From Apodospora peruviana (taxonomy: Eukaryota > Ascomycota > Sordariomycetes > Sordariales > Lasiosphaeriaceae), in the NCBI GenBank assembly GCA_033439685.1, contig JAUEDM010000007.1:3338501-3402500 (forward strand): DNA of 64,000 bases. The letters are read 5' to 3'. A model generated the notes under the pieces. It worked only from the letters and a program-made list of their open reading frames with translations. It had not been told where the DNA came from and searched no databases. Below, piece by piece: positions 22,226 to 33,306 of this stretch (within the stretch, counting starts at the first letter, position 1; each line of letters begins with the position of its first letter). The position numbers and the translations under genes are program-made.

Positions 22226-25200
22226 ATGGATGGATGATAGACAATCGGATTTTTTGGCTTGGCTACAGTAGCGTACATGATGATAACCGGCATGCTTGAT
22301 TTTAGATAACGCTATACCTATTCAATATGCTATATTACTTGTAGGAGACACCCTTCTGTTGGAGATAAGTCTGGGCGTCTCGTGAGTGAAAAGTACAGTC
22401 GTACGGGTAACGGCACACACGCGTAGTGGTGTCGAGCGTCATGTGTGGACGAACACAGATGTCACGGCCCATGCGCACAGCTGGTGTGGTATCGCGGAAT
22501 ACCTTGTGTGGAAGAATATAGAATCTTGGCGTCTGCAGTGGCGCACGTTGCCATCCCTTCCATTGTTCTTCCGTGCTGCTTCTAGAAGAGTGTGAAAGAT
22601 ACGGATAGATAGAAAATCTTGGCAGTTCTGGGGCTTCATTCTATTGTTCTTCTCTCCTGGCTTCTGGAAGCACGCGGAAGCACACTTGAAAGCAGGATTA
22701 CAGTCTAGTTGATCTAGCGCGGTGTGGTGCCGGGAGGTGCAGCTGCATCATGCGAGCGAAGAATGCAGTTATCCCCATTCCGTGTTAGTCTGTCCATAAT
22801 ATGAGACCGCTTTGGGCTGATGCCGTTACCTCTATTGATAAAGCAGGCCGGTTTTATGAGGGTTAGGTTGTTATTGTCCTGGTCTGGATCAAGGATGTCT
22901 TGTTGGTTATCAAGTTTAAAACTACCAGGTAAATAGTCCGTACGGACTACCACGTGTACGCTAGGTTAGCGCAGATAGATGGTGAAACTACACCGCAAAT
23001 AGGAGTCCGTGTTGCTGTGATTATCGATATTGTTGCATTCTTGCGCGTGTGAGATGATCTACTTCTTGCCTGCCGCCAATTCTCTTGCCAGCCGTAGATA
23101 ACTAGCGTTGAGGAAGATGGCGATAGAGCTGATGATGGAAATGGAGTTGGAAGTTTACCGTAGCTAAGCGAGAGGCGGCGGTCAACTATCAAGTGTCAAA
23201 TATCGCGGGGTTGGCAGACAGATAGATGCCTTATCCCCGCACTAAAATAGAGTAAGGCCTAGCGCAACGGTTTTGGTCGTCTCTGGGCACGTGGGTTCTA
23301 ATAGTGTCGGTGACTTGAGAGAGGTAAGGCCGGGCCGGCTTCATTGTTCTGCTAGTCAACCTAAGGGGATTTATTTTTGATACTCCATACCCTGATGGAT
23401 CATATCTGTGAAGATCTTGCCCGCCCTGCCACGTTTTTAACCTTGCCCGTTATACGTTATACGTCAACCGGTTATGATCCATTGTGAATTTTGGAGAGAT
23501 GGAGATCGGTTGGGGTTCATATTGGGGAAAATATCAATCCTTGCGGTAAACGGTCAGCAACTGTGGGGAATTGTCATACCAAAAACTCGAGGGCTACGGC
23601 TGTCTCCATCCATATCACTTTGGGTAAGAAGAGGGATCCATTTTCTTGTGGGACCCGACCGTATGTGCTGCCCAGGATGTGCTTACCCAATCACTTCAAG
23701 TGCTGATAGTGAGTGGCAACGGTTTCATCTCGAATCGGAGTCGTTTCTTTCTCCGTGCAGCACCAACCTCCAACGCTAGCTGAAGTGGAAAAAAAAAAAA
23801 AAGACAAAACAGACAAAACAGACAACACTTTTGTACCCCCACACCGTTGACCGAGCTTCCTGTTGCAAATCTTCAAATGTGGTGGCGGCTGCGCAGCAAA
23901 ACAAAAAAAATGCCGCCGCACAAGCCAAGGCCTTGACCAAACAAGGCAGTTGGTTCCAAGAGACAATTCGACCACTCAATTTGGTGTATTTGATTTCCTG
24001 GAGCCGCGCTGTATCGCGTGCTCAAAACCACGCAATCGTTCTAGAAAGGCGCTAATGCAGCTCATGGCATGACCCCTGGCCCCTGTCTTCTCAACTCCAA
24101 AAGTCTCCAGTTTTTGTTGTCTGAAGCAGTCTAGCCGTTTCCGCTTCTTATGGCCGAGGTCGGTCGTTGGCGTGTGTGAGGTTTGCAGACTCGGCCAGCC
24201 AATTCCCGAGCGTTCCCTTTTCCTCCTCCTTCCGTTTCTCCTCTTGGCGTCTTCTAGGACTCATACCGCTCGTTTCAATAATCTCGCTCGCTACACCACA
24301 CCACGAGAATCAGGTTTCCGGGTCCAAGGAAGAGTGGCCGGTGCTTCGGAGTGGCAATGCGTTCTTTTTGATAAGTCATCACGTCAATGTCAGACGGGCC
24401 GGGACGGGCGGAGGATCCAAAATCTCGCTGGGTGCCCAGAGGATCACAACTGGCACCGATACCAACAGCTTTTTCTCTGGGGTTGAACAGACCCGTCAGA
24501 CCGTGCTCACTGCGGCGCAGGCAGGGGGGCAACGGGGACCCAAAACCACAAAACCAACCCGACTTGTTGGCCCATCTTTTTATACCGAAAACGTCCCCTT
24601 TCTCTCGTTGCAGTCAGTTCTGCAGGCCCCATCTCCCAGGCCTTCCTAGGCTCACCACCACTTGCCTGCCGCCCACCTAACCGAATATTGGACCCCTCCA
24701 GATAGCAGAACAGGGGTTCGAGTATTGGGTTCCCATCCCTCCACTTATCCGCTTGGGAGGACGCCCGGCCATCCGCCCACTTCAGTTCCCCATCCCCGGT
24801 TTACTTTATCAGCAGAGGGACATGAAGAGCACACCACACGGACGACGGAGTGACGAACCTAGAACCTGGAACTGTCGATGCAACTGAACGCGGCCACCGC
24901 ACGGCCGACACTCGCTGCTGCTTTGACAGCTGCAGATAGACTGCATACAATAGCACCGCTGCACTCTCTCGCTCACTTCAACGTCCTGGCCGGGTCGACA
25001 AATCCGGGAGCAAGGAAGGACAGTCGCACGTTCAACAGACACACAGACAGACGGACGGACAGATAACTGCACCCATGTTATCTTGACCCTGCTGCAGGGC
25101 AGACAGGCAGTCAGTTTCAACATTTCCCAGAGTTTCTTACATTAATTCCGGCAGACACTCTCCATATCGGGGAGGTTTAACAACTAAACTCAGCCAACAC

Positions 25201-25300
25201 TCATCCCCTCACCTGCCTCCCCCCCTTTTTCCTTGTGGACTTTCCCAATGCATCACAGCGGCGGTCGATCATCACGACGACCACAGTCACCACAGTCAAA
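22226..25300. other. 3-kb gene-free region
   Basis: No recognisable gene. Contains a 14-A run at 23789-23802 followed by repeated GACAAAACA words, and pyrimidine-rich DNA next to the permease that is probably promoter and leader sequence. A 160-codon plus frame at 24167-24649 has no domain or conserved composition and is not called. Confidence 0.45.
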
Positions 25301-27330
25301 ATGACTATCGACCGCGACATCGAGCTCAACGCCCTCAGCCACACGCACAGTCTGGCCGAGGGCAGCAGCTTCACATACCCCGGTGGCGGACCACCAAATG
25401 GATACGGAGATCGCGCGCCGACGAGGGGAGGGAGAGAAGCGTTCCAGAGCAAATTAAACCGCTTCGTGGACTCGTTCCGCCGCGAGGACGGCGTCAACGT
25501 GCACGTCACCGACACCGATGCCGTCATCAACGGGAACAGGTTCGGGGGGTCTGATGGCAACGACGCGAGGAGCCGCGAGCACAACGGCACGCGGTACTAC
25601 GACATCAAGAGCGCCAACAAAGGCGCCGCGACAACGCTGCTGGCCCGCGAGCTTAAGGGTCGTCACCTGCAGATGATCGCCATCGGCGGGTCCATTGGGA
25701 CCGGTCTGTTCGTTGCGTCCGGCAAAGCACTCAGCCAGGGCGGGCCGGCGTCGGTGTTGCTGGCTTATATGTTTATCGGCGTCATGCTGTACTGCACCGT
25801 CCAGGCACTCGGAGAACTGGCGGTTATCTTTCCTGTTGCCGGGTCGTTCTCGCACTTTTCGACGAGGTTTCTGGACCCGAGTTGGGGGTTTGCTATGGGG
25901 TGGAAGTGGGTCTTTGCCGTCTTTCTTTGATCTGAATATGGAATTTGATGCTAACGGATGTTCATAGTTACGCTTTGCAATGGGTCGTCGTGTTACCGCT
26001 CGAAATCATCGCGGGCGCCATGACCATCGGCTACTGGAATGACCAGCTTAACAAGGCCATCTTTGTCACCATCTTTCTTATCATCATCGTTGTCATCAAC
26101 CTCTTTGGAGTGAAAGGGTACGGCGAGGCCGAGTTTGTGTTTGCCATTATCAAGGTCACTGCCGTGATTGGCTTTATGTGAGCTCCTCATCTCACCTCAC
26201 TCGTCTCATCCAACCAACCCCTTTCACCCAACTAACGCTGAGTGAACCACAGTCTCCTCGGCATAGTAATCAACATCGGCGGCACCCCAACATCAGGCTA
26301 CATAGGCGGCAAGTACTGGCAAGACCCAGGCGCCTTCAACAACGGCTTCAAAGGCTTCTGCTCCGTCTTCGTGACCGCCGCCTTCGCCTTTGCCGGGACG
26401 GAACTCGTCGGCCTCGCCGCAGCAGAAACCGCCAACCCGCGCAAATCGCTGCCCACGGCAATCAAGCAAGTATTCTGGCGCATATCGCTCTTCTACATCG
26501 TTTCTTTAACCTTAGTCGGCCTACTGGTGCCCTACAACGATTCGCGCCTCATGAACGGACGCAACTTCGCCGACGCGTCCGCATCTCCGTTCGTGATCGC
26601 CATCGAAAGCGCCGGCGCGACGGTCCTGCCGTCCATCATGAACGGTGTTATCCTGGTGTCCGTTATCTCGGTCGGCAACTCGTCCGTCTTCGGATCATCC
26701 CGCACACTCGCCGCACTGGCGGAGCAGGGCCAAGCACCCAAGATTCTCGCGTACGTCGACCGCCAAGGTCGACCACTCGTCGCGATATTGGTCTCGTCAA
26801 CCGTTGGCTTCCTGGCTTTTCTGTCAGACGTATCCGGCCGCGACGCGATCTTCGACTGGCTGCTCGCCATCAGTGGTCTGTCGACCATCTTCACGTGGGG
26901 GAGTACCTGTCTCGCGCACATCCGGCTCCGGCAGGCGTGGGCGCATAACAATCGCTCGCTGAGCGACATCGCTTTCCGCGCGCAGGCGGGCGTGTGGGGC
27001 AGTTGGGTCGGGCTGATTTTTAACTGTCTGGTCTTGGTGACGCAGACGTGGTTGGCTATTAGTCCGATCGATGATCCCGACCAAAAGGAGCCGTTGCCGC
27101 CCTCCGAACGGGCGCGCGCGTTTTTTCTCGGTTGTCTCGCGATACCGGTTGTGCTGATGTTTGCTGTTGGGCATAAGCTCTGGTATCGGACGAGTGTTGT
27201 AAGGGTGGAGGACATGGATATCGATACTGGGCGGAGAGATTTCGGAAGGTTGGGGATCATCAAGGCGCAGGAGGAGGAGGAGCGGCAGAGTTGGCCGCGG
27301 TGGAAGAGGATTTATAAGGTTATTTGTTGA
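25301..27330 (+). CDS. Amino-acid permease (APC superfamily, fungal YAT family)
   Basis: Model join(25301..25905,25968..26177,26253..27330), 630 aa; introns of 62 and 75 nt with branch GCTAAC/CTAACG. Residues 1-110 are a polar cytosolic tail. The permease core begins ARELKGRHLQMIAIGGSIGTGLFVASGKAL, the classical TM1 substrate-binding motif. It continues through YALQWVVVLPLEIIAGAMTI, VFAIIKVTAVIGF, SVFVTAAFAFAGTELVGLAA, MNGVILVSVISVGNSSVFGSSRTL and AISGLSTIFTWGSTCLAHIR. These are the GAP1/AGP-type 12-TM family landmarks. It imports amino acids by proton symport at the plasma membrane. The C-terminus is short and charged (WPRWKRIYKVIC). The specific substrate is not readable; relatives range from general to basic- or aromatic-specific. 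Probably nitrogen-regulated, but no site is proven. Confidence 0.93.
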
Positions 27331-28368
27331 GATGATGACATCACCTGGTTTAGGGCTATGTTTTGGTAAAACAACGAGGTAATCATGAATGAGAAGGTTT
27401 AGATACTAGTACCTTAGTTGGTTGACGTCGGGTTTGGGAACTACCAGAGGAAGGTATCCTACCTCGTCTGCTCCGCGTGAGAAGGATAATTAGAGGTTGC
27501 ACTGCGTGGTATATATAATGAATGATATATCACATTGTAGATAGAGGGGTTAGTAGTTACGATATAAATGTAATCATGTAATTAAGCCAGAGGAGTGATG
27601 AGAGAGAGACACGTGGGAGACAGACATGTGCCGGGTTCGTGCTTCCTGCGTCCGTGTGGCGAGTGTTCCCGGATCCACGGAATGATCACCTTTTATTATT
27701 GACTTTTTTGATACCTCCTTGTTGGTTACGCAGGCCGTTTAGGGTTTCTCCGTTTCCGTCTCGACCTCCATCTCACGGGGCCGCGGGCAGCAGGGCAGCA
27801 CTATCAGGAGCACGTGCCTCGACAACGAACTCAAGGTTTGTCAGTTGTATTGGATAATTCACGGCAGGTTGATAAGGCTATGTATTTCTGCTGGTGTATT
27901 CCTTCTCGTGGCGATGATGATTGAATGTTTCCATCCCACTGTTATGTGGTGATATTGACATGTAGTGGACGAACAACCCTCTTCTCAACCTATCGGCAGG
28001 TAGGTAGTTATCAATCATTGGGGGTCGATTGGGCCCGGCGTTCTTGAACTTGCGAAATATGTACACATCTGCAACATATTATTTGTTTGCCAGTGCCACG
28101 CTGCTGCCCGACTTTCGTGCAATCATGTGGTGGTGGCAGTGCCGAATGGGCAGAGAAGAGGGCATGCAGGTGATGGCGAATGAGGTGTCTTTATATGTTG
28201 GCTCACAAACTGAGCCACTGTGGCAGTCCCCGCGAGGCAGAATGAAGTGGGTTGTGCATATATGGTCTGCTGAATTCTCAGCTTCCCCCAACTCTCTCTT
28301 AACATCAACTTTCTTTTAACCCCATCTCCAACCCACGATAACTACTCCAAGTCCCACACCCGCGAGAT
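27331..28368. other. 1-kb intergenic
   Basis: Holds the permease 3' end and the NACHT gene promoter. No gene, RNA or repeat recognised. Confidence 0.5.
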
Positions 28369-30809
28369 ATGGCTGATCCCTTGTCCATACTCAGTATCGC
28401 AGGCTGCATCGTCCAGTTCGTCGATGTCGGGCTTCGCTTCATTTCGACGACGGTTAAGGTCTACCAAAGCGTGGCCGGCTCGCTTCAGGAACACACCGAG
28501 TTGGACGTCGTGGCCAAAGATCTTCAAAAGCAATGTCACGCCGTCAGCGCCGCCTCCAGCACCGGTTCGTTATCGCTCGATCCTACCTTGAGTGAGATGC
28601 TGCGCCAGTGCGATGTTCTTTCTGTTGAGTTGCAGTTGATTGTCGATGGCTTGAGGCTCAAAGGCTCTGATGGCGATGGCCGCCACCGCATCGCGTCGAG
28701 TCTGCTCGTCTCAGCAAGAGCAGCTGGGCACAAGGGTAAAGTGAAAGAGCTTGAAATTCGTCTCGTGCGAATGAGAGAGCAGATAACTTTCCATTTGAGT
28801 GTCATCGCATTGTTAGTAGTTTCAGTTTCTGTTGTCAAAATTGAGACATAGAAGATGTCCTAATTCATATTCCTTTTCCCAGGCAGCACCGCGTTGAGAC
28901 ATTATCCGCTCTTACCGAGCTTCAAGGGGTAGAGAGAGAGCACCACACGTCGGTGGTTCTACAATTGGACCGCATCATAGAGATTGTGGACCAAACTAGG
29001 CGTACTACTCAGGCCGCATCGGATGCTGCCCATGCAGTAACTCAGGAGCAACCACAGGTGGTGTCTTCGTTTCTGGAACTTGCGACAACCTGGACCAAAT
29101 GGGTGGAGCATCGTAGAATCGAACGGGAACGGTCTATCATTAAAAGCCTGCAATTCCCCCAAATACGCGAGAGGGAGTCAGTCCTTCCTGAGGCACATCA
29201 ATCAACGTTTGAGTGGAGCTTCGATCGCGGGCAGACAAACCTTTCACAATGGCTTACTCACGGCACCGGGATTTATTGGATATCCGGGAAAGCTGGATCT
29301 GGGAAGTCCACACTGATCAAGTTTCTTCGAAACCATGAGAAGACCGCCGAGTTACTGCGGCAGTGGTCGAGCAAGTCCCGTCTGGTCGTTGCGAGCCATT
29401 TCTTCTGGAGCCAAGGTACCAAGCTACAAAGATCTCAACAAGGTCTTTTTCAGACACTTCTTGCCGACGTCTTGGTTGACAGCCCGGAGCTCATCGCGCT
29501 GGCCACCCCAAAGAGATGGGCTTCTTACCTGGACTTCCAGCCACCATGGACCCTTTCCGAGCTTATCCAATGTTTTCATGCCCTTTCGTCAACTCAGAAT
29601 ACTCATCAGATTTGTCTCTTCATTGATGGACTGGATGAATACGAAGGGGAGCACGAGGAGCTCACTGATGGGCTCAAGATCCTAGCGAAGTTGCCAACCA
29701 TCAAAATTTGTGCGTCGAGCAGACCTTGGGTGCAGTTCATTGCAGCATTTGGCTCTAACGAATGGAGGCTGGAAGTTCACGATTTGACGCGGGCAGACAT
29801 CCAAACGTACGCCAAAGATAATCTGATATCCAACCCTCGCATCAAGAAGCTCTCCGTCCACCAAGAGTACAGAGACGAAGTCAAGCGTCTAACCGAAGAG
29901 ATTGTTGACAAGGCCCAGGGAGTGTTTCTGTGGGTATTCTTCGTCGTACGTTCGCTCATGCGGGGAATGAGAAACATGGACTCAATCGCAGACCTCCGCG
30001 CTCGCCTCGTGGAGCTCCCAGGTGATCTCGAGCATTTTTTCCGGTTGATGATGGACTCTATTGAACCTGTCTACAGGCAAAGAACGGCATGTGTACTCCA
30101 AGTCCTTGCCAAGTCGGACATCGCTTTGCCGGTCATCACATTCCATTTTGTTGATCTGGAACTTAACGACCCCGATTTTGCTGCTCGGCTTCTTACTTCA
30201 CCACCAGAAGACCTATATCCTGGCCAGTTAGCTGAAGAGACAAAGAAGCACCAGCTCATTGCGCAGTGCAGGGACCTGGTTCACGTTTCAAAGAACCCGA
30301 GACGAGTTCGACCGTGGGCCTACGAAGTTCAATTTCTACATCGAACCGTCGCAGATTTTCTGAAGACGGCAGAGATCCACAGCTTGCTCGTTCAGCGGTG
30401 CGGAGACGACTTTGACCCTCGCCTATCAATCTGTCGGTGTCTCTTGGTCCAGCTGAAGATAGTCAGGAAGTGCATGCCGTCTATCAAAGGTCTAGGAGAC
30501 GACTTCCTGACCTTCAAGGAGATCATCCTACGAAATGCCCTCGAGCTCGAAAAAATTCATGGGCGGGGCGAGAAGGCTATATTGGAATGCTTGGAGCAAG
30601 AGGTGGGCACTTTGACCTTGATAAAGAACAAAGGCAACGACGTCGAAGAAACCTTTTTGCAGGAACTGGAGGAGCAAACCGCCGTCACCGCAGAGCAGAG
30701 AGTTACAGCAAAAAGACGAGAGGCAGGTTCGCGAGGGTTAGTTCGTGTGTTTCAAGAGTTGAGAAAATGGAAAAGCGAAAGGTTGAAGAACCACCTGACA
30801 GAAAAATAA
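28369..30809 (+). CDS. NACHT NTPase with fungal HeLo-like N-terminal domain (NLR-like)
   Basis: Model join(28369..28811,28883..30809), 789 aa; 71-nt intron with donor GTTAGT and acceptor CCCAG. The N-terminus MADPLSILSIAGCIVQFVDVG begins a helical domain of the kind that precedes fungal STAND NTPases. NACHT motifs: P-loop SGKAGSGKST at about residues 282-291, Walker B CLFIDGLDEY at about 392-401, then the sensor-like KICASSRPWV. After the NTPase comes a winged-helix/helical arm (LHRTVADFLK). The chain ends in a charged coiled coil; there is no ankyrin, WD or TPR array, so the usual ligand-sensing repeats are missing. Relatives act in heterokaryon incompatibility and cell-death signalling. No frameshift. 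Its 3' end faces the split tRNA-Lys gene 80 bp away. Confidence 0.88.
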
Positions 30810-30841
30810 AGGGACAAAACATAAACACGAAAAAACAACAA

Positions 30842-30872
30842 AAGAGAGAGTAAAAGAGAGAGTAAAAGAGAG
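30842..30872 (-). terminator. Candidate Pol III terminator of tRNA-Lys in a purine repeat
   Basis: On the minus strand the repeated CTCTCTTTTA words place TTTT at 30867-30864 and again at 30855-30852, the first 23 nt beyond the tRNA 3' end. A run of four T is enough for Pol III termination in many eukaryotes. The plus strand is a short GAGAGTAAAA repeat. Confidence 0.5.
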
Positions 30873-30889
30873 GCAATCGCCGGGAATTG

Positions 30890-31020
30890 AGCCCGACGTG
30901 GGGGTCGAACCCACAACCTTGAGATTAAGAGTCTCACGCTCTACCGATCTGGGGTGATGTTAGTTTTTATGCACAGAGAGTTATGGAGTCGTTTGGAAAG
31001 TCTTACTGAGCTAGCCGGGC
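30890..31020 (-). tRNA. tRNA-Lys(CTT) interrupted in the D-loop by a 58-nt GT-AG intron-like segment
   Basis: Reading the minus strand from 31020, the acceptor GCCCGGC, TA and D-stem GCTC, A14 are normal. A 58-nt segment follows (31006-30949), then the gene resumes at 30948 with ATCGGTA, D-stem GAGC, anticodon arm TGAGA-CTCTTAA-TCTCA (anticodon CTT), variable loop AGGTT, T arm GTGGG-TTCGACC-CCCAC, acceptor GTCGGGC and discriminator T. The inserted segment begins GTAAGA, carries AAACTAACATC ten or so nt before its end, and ends CCCCAG: a textbook fungal spliceosomal intron in a place where nuclear tRNA introns are not known. Removal gives a complete 73-nt tRNA with all four stems paired. Either a functional oddity or an insertion-disrupted gene. 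Confidence 0.85.
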
Positions 31021-31514
31021 GGTATATCCATTTTGGTTGGGATCGATGGTTGGAATTTCGCCTCAGATGTTTGTGGGACAAGATGGAGAAACCCTGATCA
31101 GATCAGGGCTTGACAAGGATGTGGCTGGGACGAAAGTTTCTTTCTTGACTCGGGCTTTCTCTCCACCAGACTGCAGCCCATTTACCCACTACAGCATTAC
31201 AGCAACTAATGACTTGTTATCCGCCTCATGGAGTTTAAACACCGGCCGGTTCGGCAGTCTCCGGGGACGGCTAATTCCCCTAAAAGCCGAGATCAATGCC
31301 ACCAAGTGGCATATAGCCGATAGGGGCGGCTCTGGAGGCCACTATACGGGGAGCAGACCGCAATCCGTGATCCACTCGACCTAATGAGTATACAGGTTAT
31401 GTGCTGTGAGAGACGAGGGGAGGGGAATGCTGCCGTCTTGAAATCGTGAGGAATAATCTCGCTGATCAGACAGATCCCATCATGTCGGAAACGAATTAAT
31501 CAGACGGCCACGCA
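31021..31514. other. Intergenic, nothing recognised
   Basis: Contains the 5' flank of the split tRNA (minus) and the promoter of the GH30 gene (plus). No conserved motif could be assigned. Confidence 0.45.
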
Positions 31515-33164
31515 ATGCGTTTCAATACTCTCACATTCACTTTCATAGAGGCTGTTGCTGCCAGCGGGGCCACCGCGGCACCCTCACATACAAATGCCCC
31601 CTCCATCGCCTCCGTGGAGAGACACCGCGCCAACCTTACCGTCGACATAACCTTGACTCATCAAAATATCGATGGCTTCGGCTTCTGCGAGGCCTTCCAG
31701 CGCGCTCACTCCATCCGCAACCTTCCCGAGCCCTACCAGAAGCAGGTCCTCGACCTACTATTTGACCAGAAAACAGGCGCCGGGCTTAGCATTCTGCGCC
31801 TCGGCCTGGGCAGCTCCGAGAACAGCACGCTCGATCACATGAACAGCCCGCAACCAACGGAAGACGGACCGTTTGCCTGGGATCGACAGGATAGCGGACA
31901 GGTGTGGGTGGCCAAGCAAGTGCAGAAGTACGGCGTTACCACGTTCTACGCTGATGCTTGGAGCGCGCCGGGATACATGAAGACGAACGGGCGGGATGAT
32001 CAAGGCGGGTGGTTGTGTGGTGTTAGAGGAGAGGGCCAGTCTAACGGGACGAGCTGTGGTGATGGTAGCAGTTTTGTGATTGCGTATGCGCAGTATCTGG
32101 CGCGATATGTCCAGGGGTGGTTTGAGGAGGGCATCCCGATCCAGCATGTTGGGTTTTTGAATGAGCCGAATCTCATGTGAGTGATCGTTTTACCTCCTCT
32201 CCTCAAGGCTGGAAACCGAACAAAATGTGGTAGAAAACCATATGCCACGATGCAATCCAACGGCTACCAGGCAGCGGACGAGATCTTTGCGCTCTCAATT
32301 GCGTTGGGCGGGATAGGCCTACCGTCCGTCGGTATCTCATGCTGCGAAGCACAAGGGTGGTCCATGGCGCGCGACATCCTCGCCGAAGTCCAAGCTGCCT
32401 CTGCCGAGGACCAACTCTCCGTCATCACGACGCACACCTACAAGGGCACACCGCCTGGCCCAGAGCGACCGCTCAACACGACCCTGCCGGTCTGGGTCAC
32501 CGAAATCTCGCCCATCATGGACCGTTTGGGCATGACGCAGACATGGTACCGCAACAACTCCGAAAATGAGGGCCTCCGCAACGGAGTCAACATCCACGAA
32601 GCGCTGGTCACGGGCAACGTGAGCGCGTACATATACTGGATCGGGGTCAGCCAGAGCTCTGCCGAGGCACCCTTCATCTGGGCGCCGAACCGCGATCGCA
32701 ACGACACGCGTGAGACGATGTGGTGGCCCAACGAGCAGGTCAACATGACCACGGGCATCAAGACGAATAGCTCGGTGCCGTATTATACGATCGGTTCGAC
32801 GTACTGGGCTACGGCGCATTATAGTCGGTTTATTCGGCCTGGAGCGAAGAGGGTGGGGACTGAGCTGAAAAGTAGTGGCGGTGTGTCGAAGTCGATACTC
32901 TCGAGTGCGTATGTGAATCAGGACAGGAGCGTGGTTGTGCAGATCATTAATAACGGGGATGCGGAGGTGGATGTTGATGTGTTGGTCTTACGGAGTGGCC
33001 CAGTCTCCTCAGCCAAGTCGAAGACATGCCGAGTGGACACATGGATTACGGACAACTCGAGGAGATTCGTGTCGGTTGGACTTGGGGAAGCTGTTTCGGA
33101 GGATGGGACGTTTGAGAAGTCCTTGCCGGCCAGATCGCTTACCACATTTGTGGTCAGATGCTAG
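31515..33164 (+). CDS. Secreted GH30 glycoside hydrolase, endo-beta-1,6-galactanase-like
   Basis: Model join(31515..32176,32234..33164), 530 aa; 57-nt intron (donor GTGAGT, acceptor GGTAG) right after the catalytic motif, joining NEPNL to IKPYATMQSNGYQ. The N-terminus MRFNTLTFTFIEAVAASGATA is a signal peptide, unusual in having a Glu in the hydrophobic stretch. GH30 landmarks: NIDGFGFCEAFQRAH at the barrel entry, SILRLGLGSS, FYADAWSAPGYMKTNG, the acid/base Glu217 in GFLNEPN, and the nucleophile Glu about 311 in PVWVTEISPI. The C-terminal beta-sandwich ends in RSLTTFVVRC. The pattern is closest, from memory of the family, to fungal endo-beta-1,6-galactanases acting on arabinogalactan side chains; glucosylceramidase or xylanase activity is less likely. 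Exact specificity is an inference. Confidence 0.87.
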
Positions 33165-33306
33165 ATGGGATGCTTAACAGCAACTGAGTCTGACAGGCGT
33201 TGGTCTCGAAGCTCAGGTTCACATAAACCCAAAGAGCCAACCTGTTTAATGTTTTCAAAATTATACATGAAAGAAGTCCTAGAATCACCTAAAGTACGTA
33301 CGACTC

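Noticed and set aside
24167..24649. 160-codon plus frame upstream of the permease
   Set aside because: No hydrophobic signal, domain or splice support; likely part of a long leader or promoter.
26532..27263. 243-codon minus frame in the permease
   Set aside because: Antisense to a well-supported permease exon.
30949..31006. Plain 3' fragment (pseudo-tRNA) interpretation of tRNA-Lys
   Set aside because: At first only the 3' two thirds were seen, but the missing GCCCGGCTAGCTCA lies intact 58 nt upstream and pairs perfectly with the 3' acceptor, so it is a split rather than a truncated gene.
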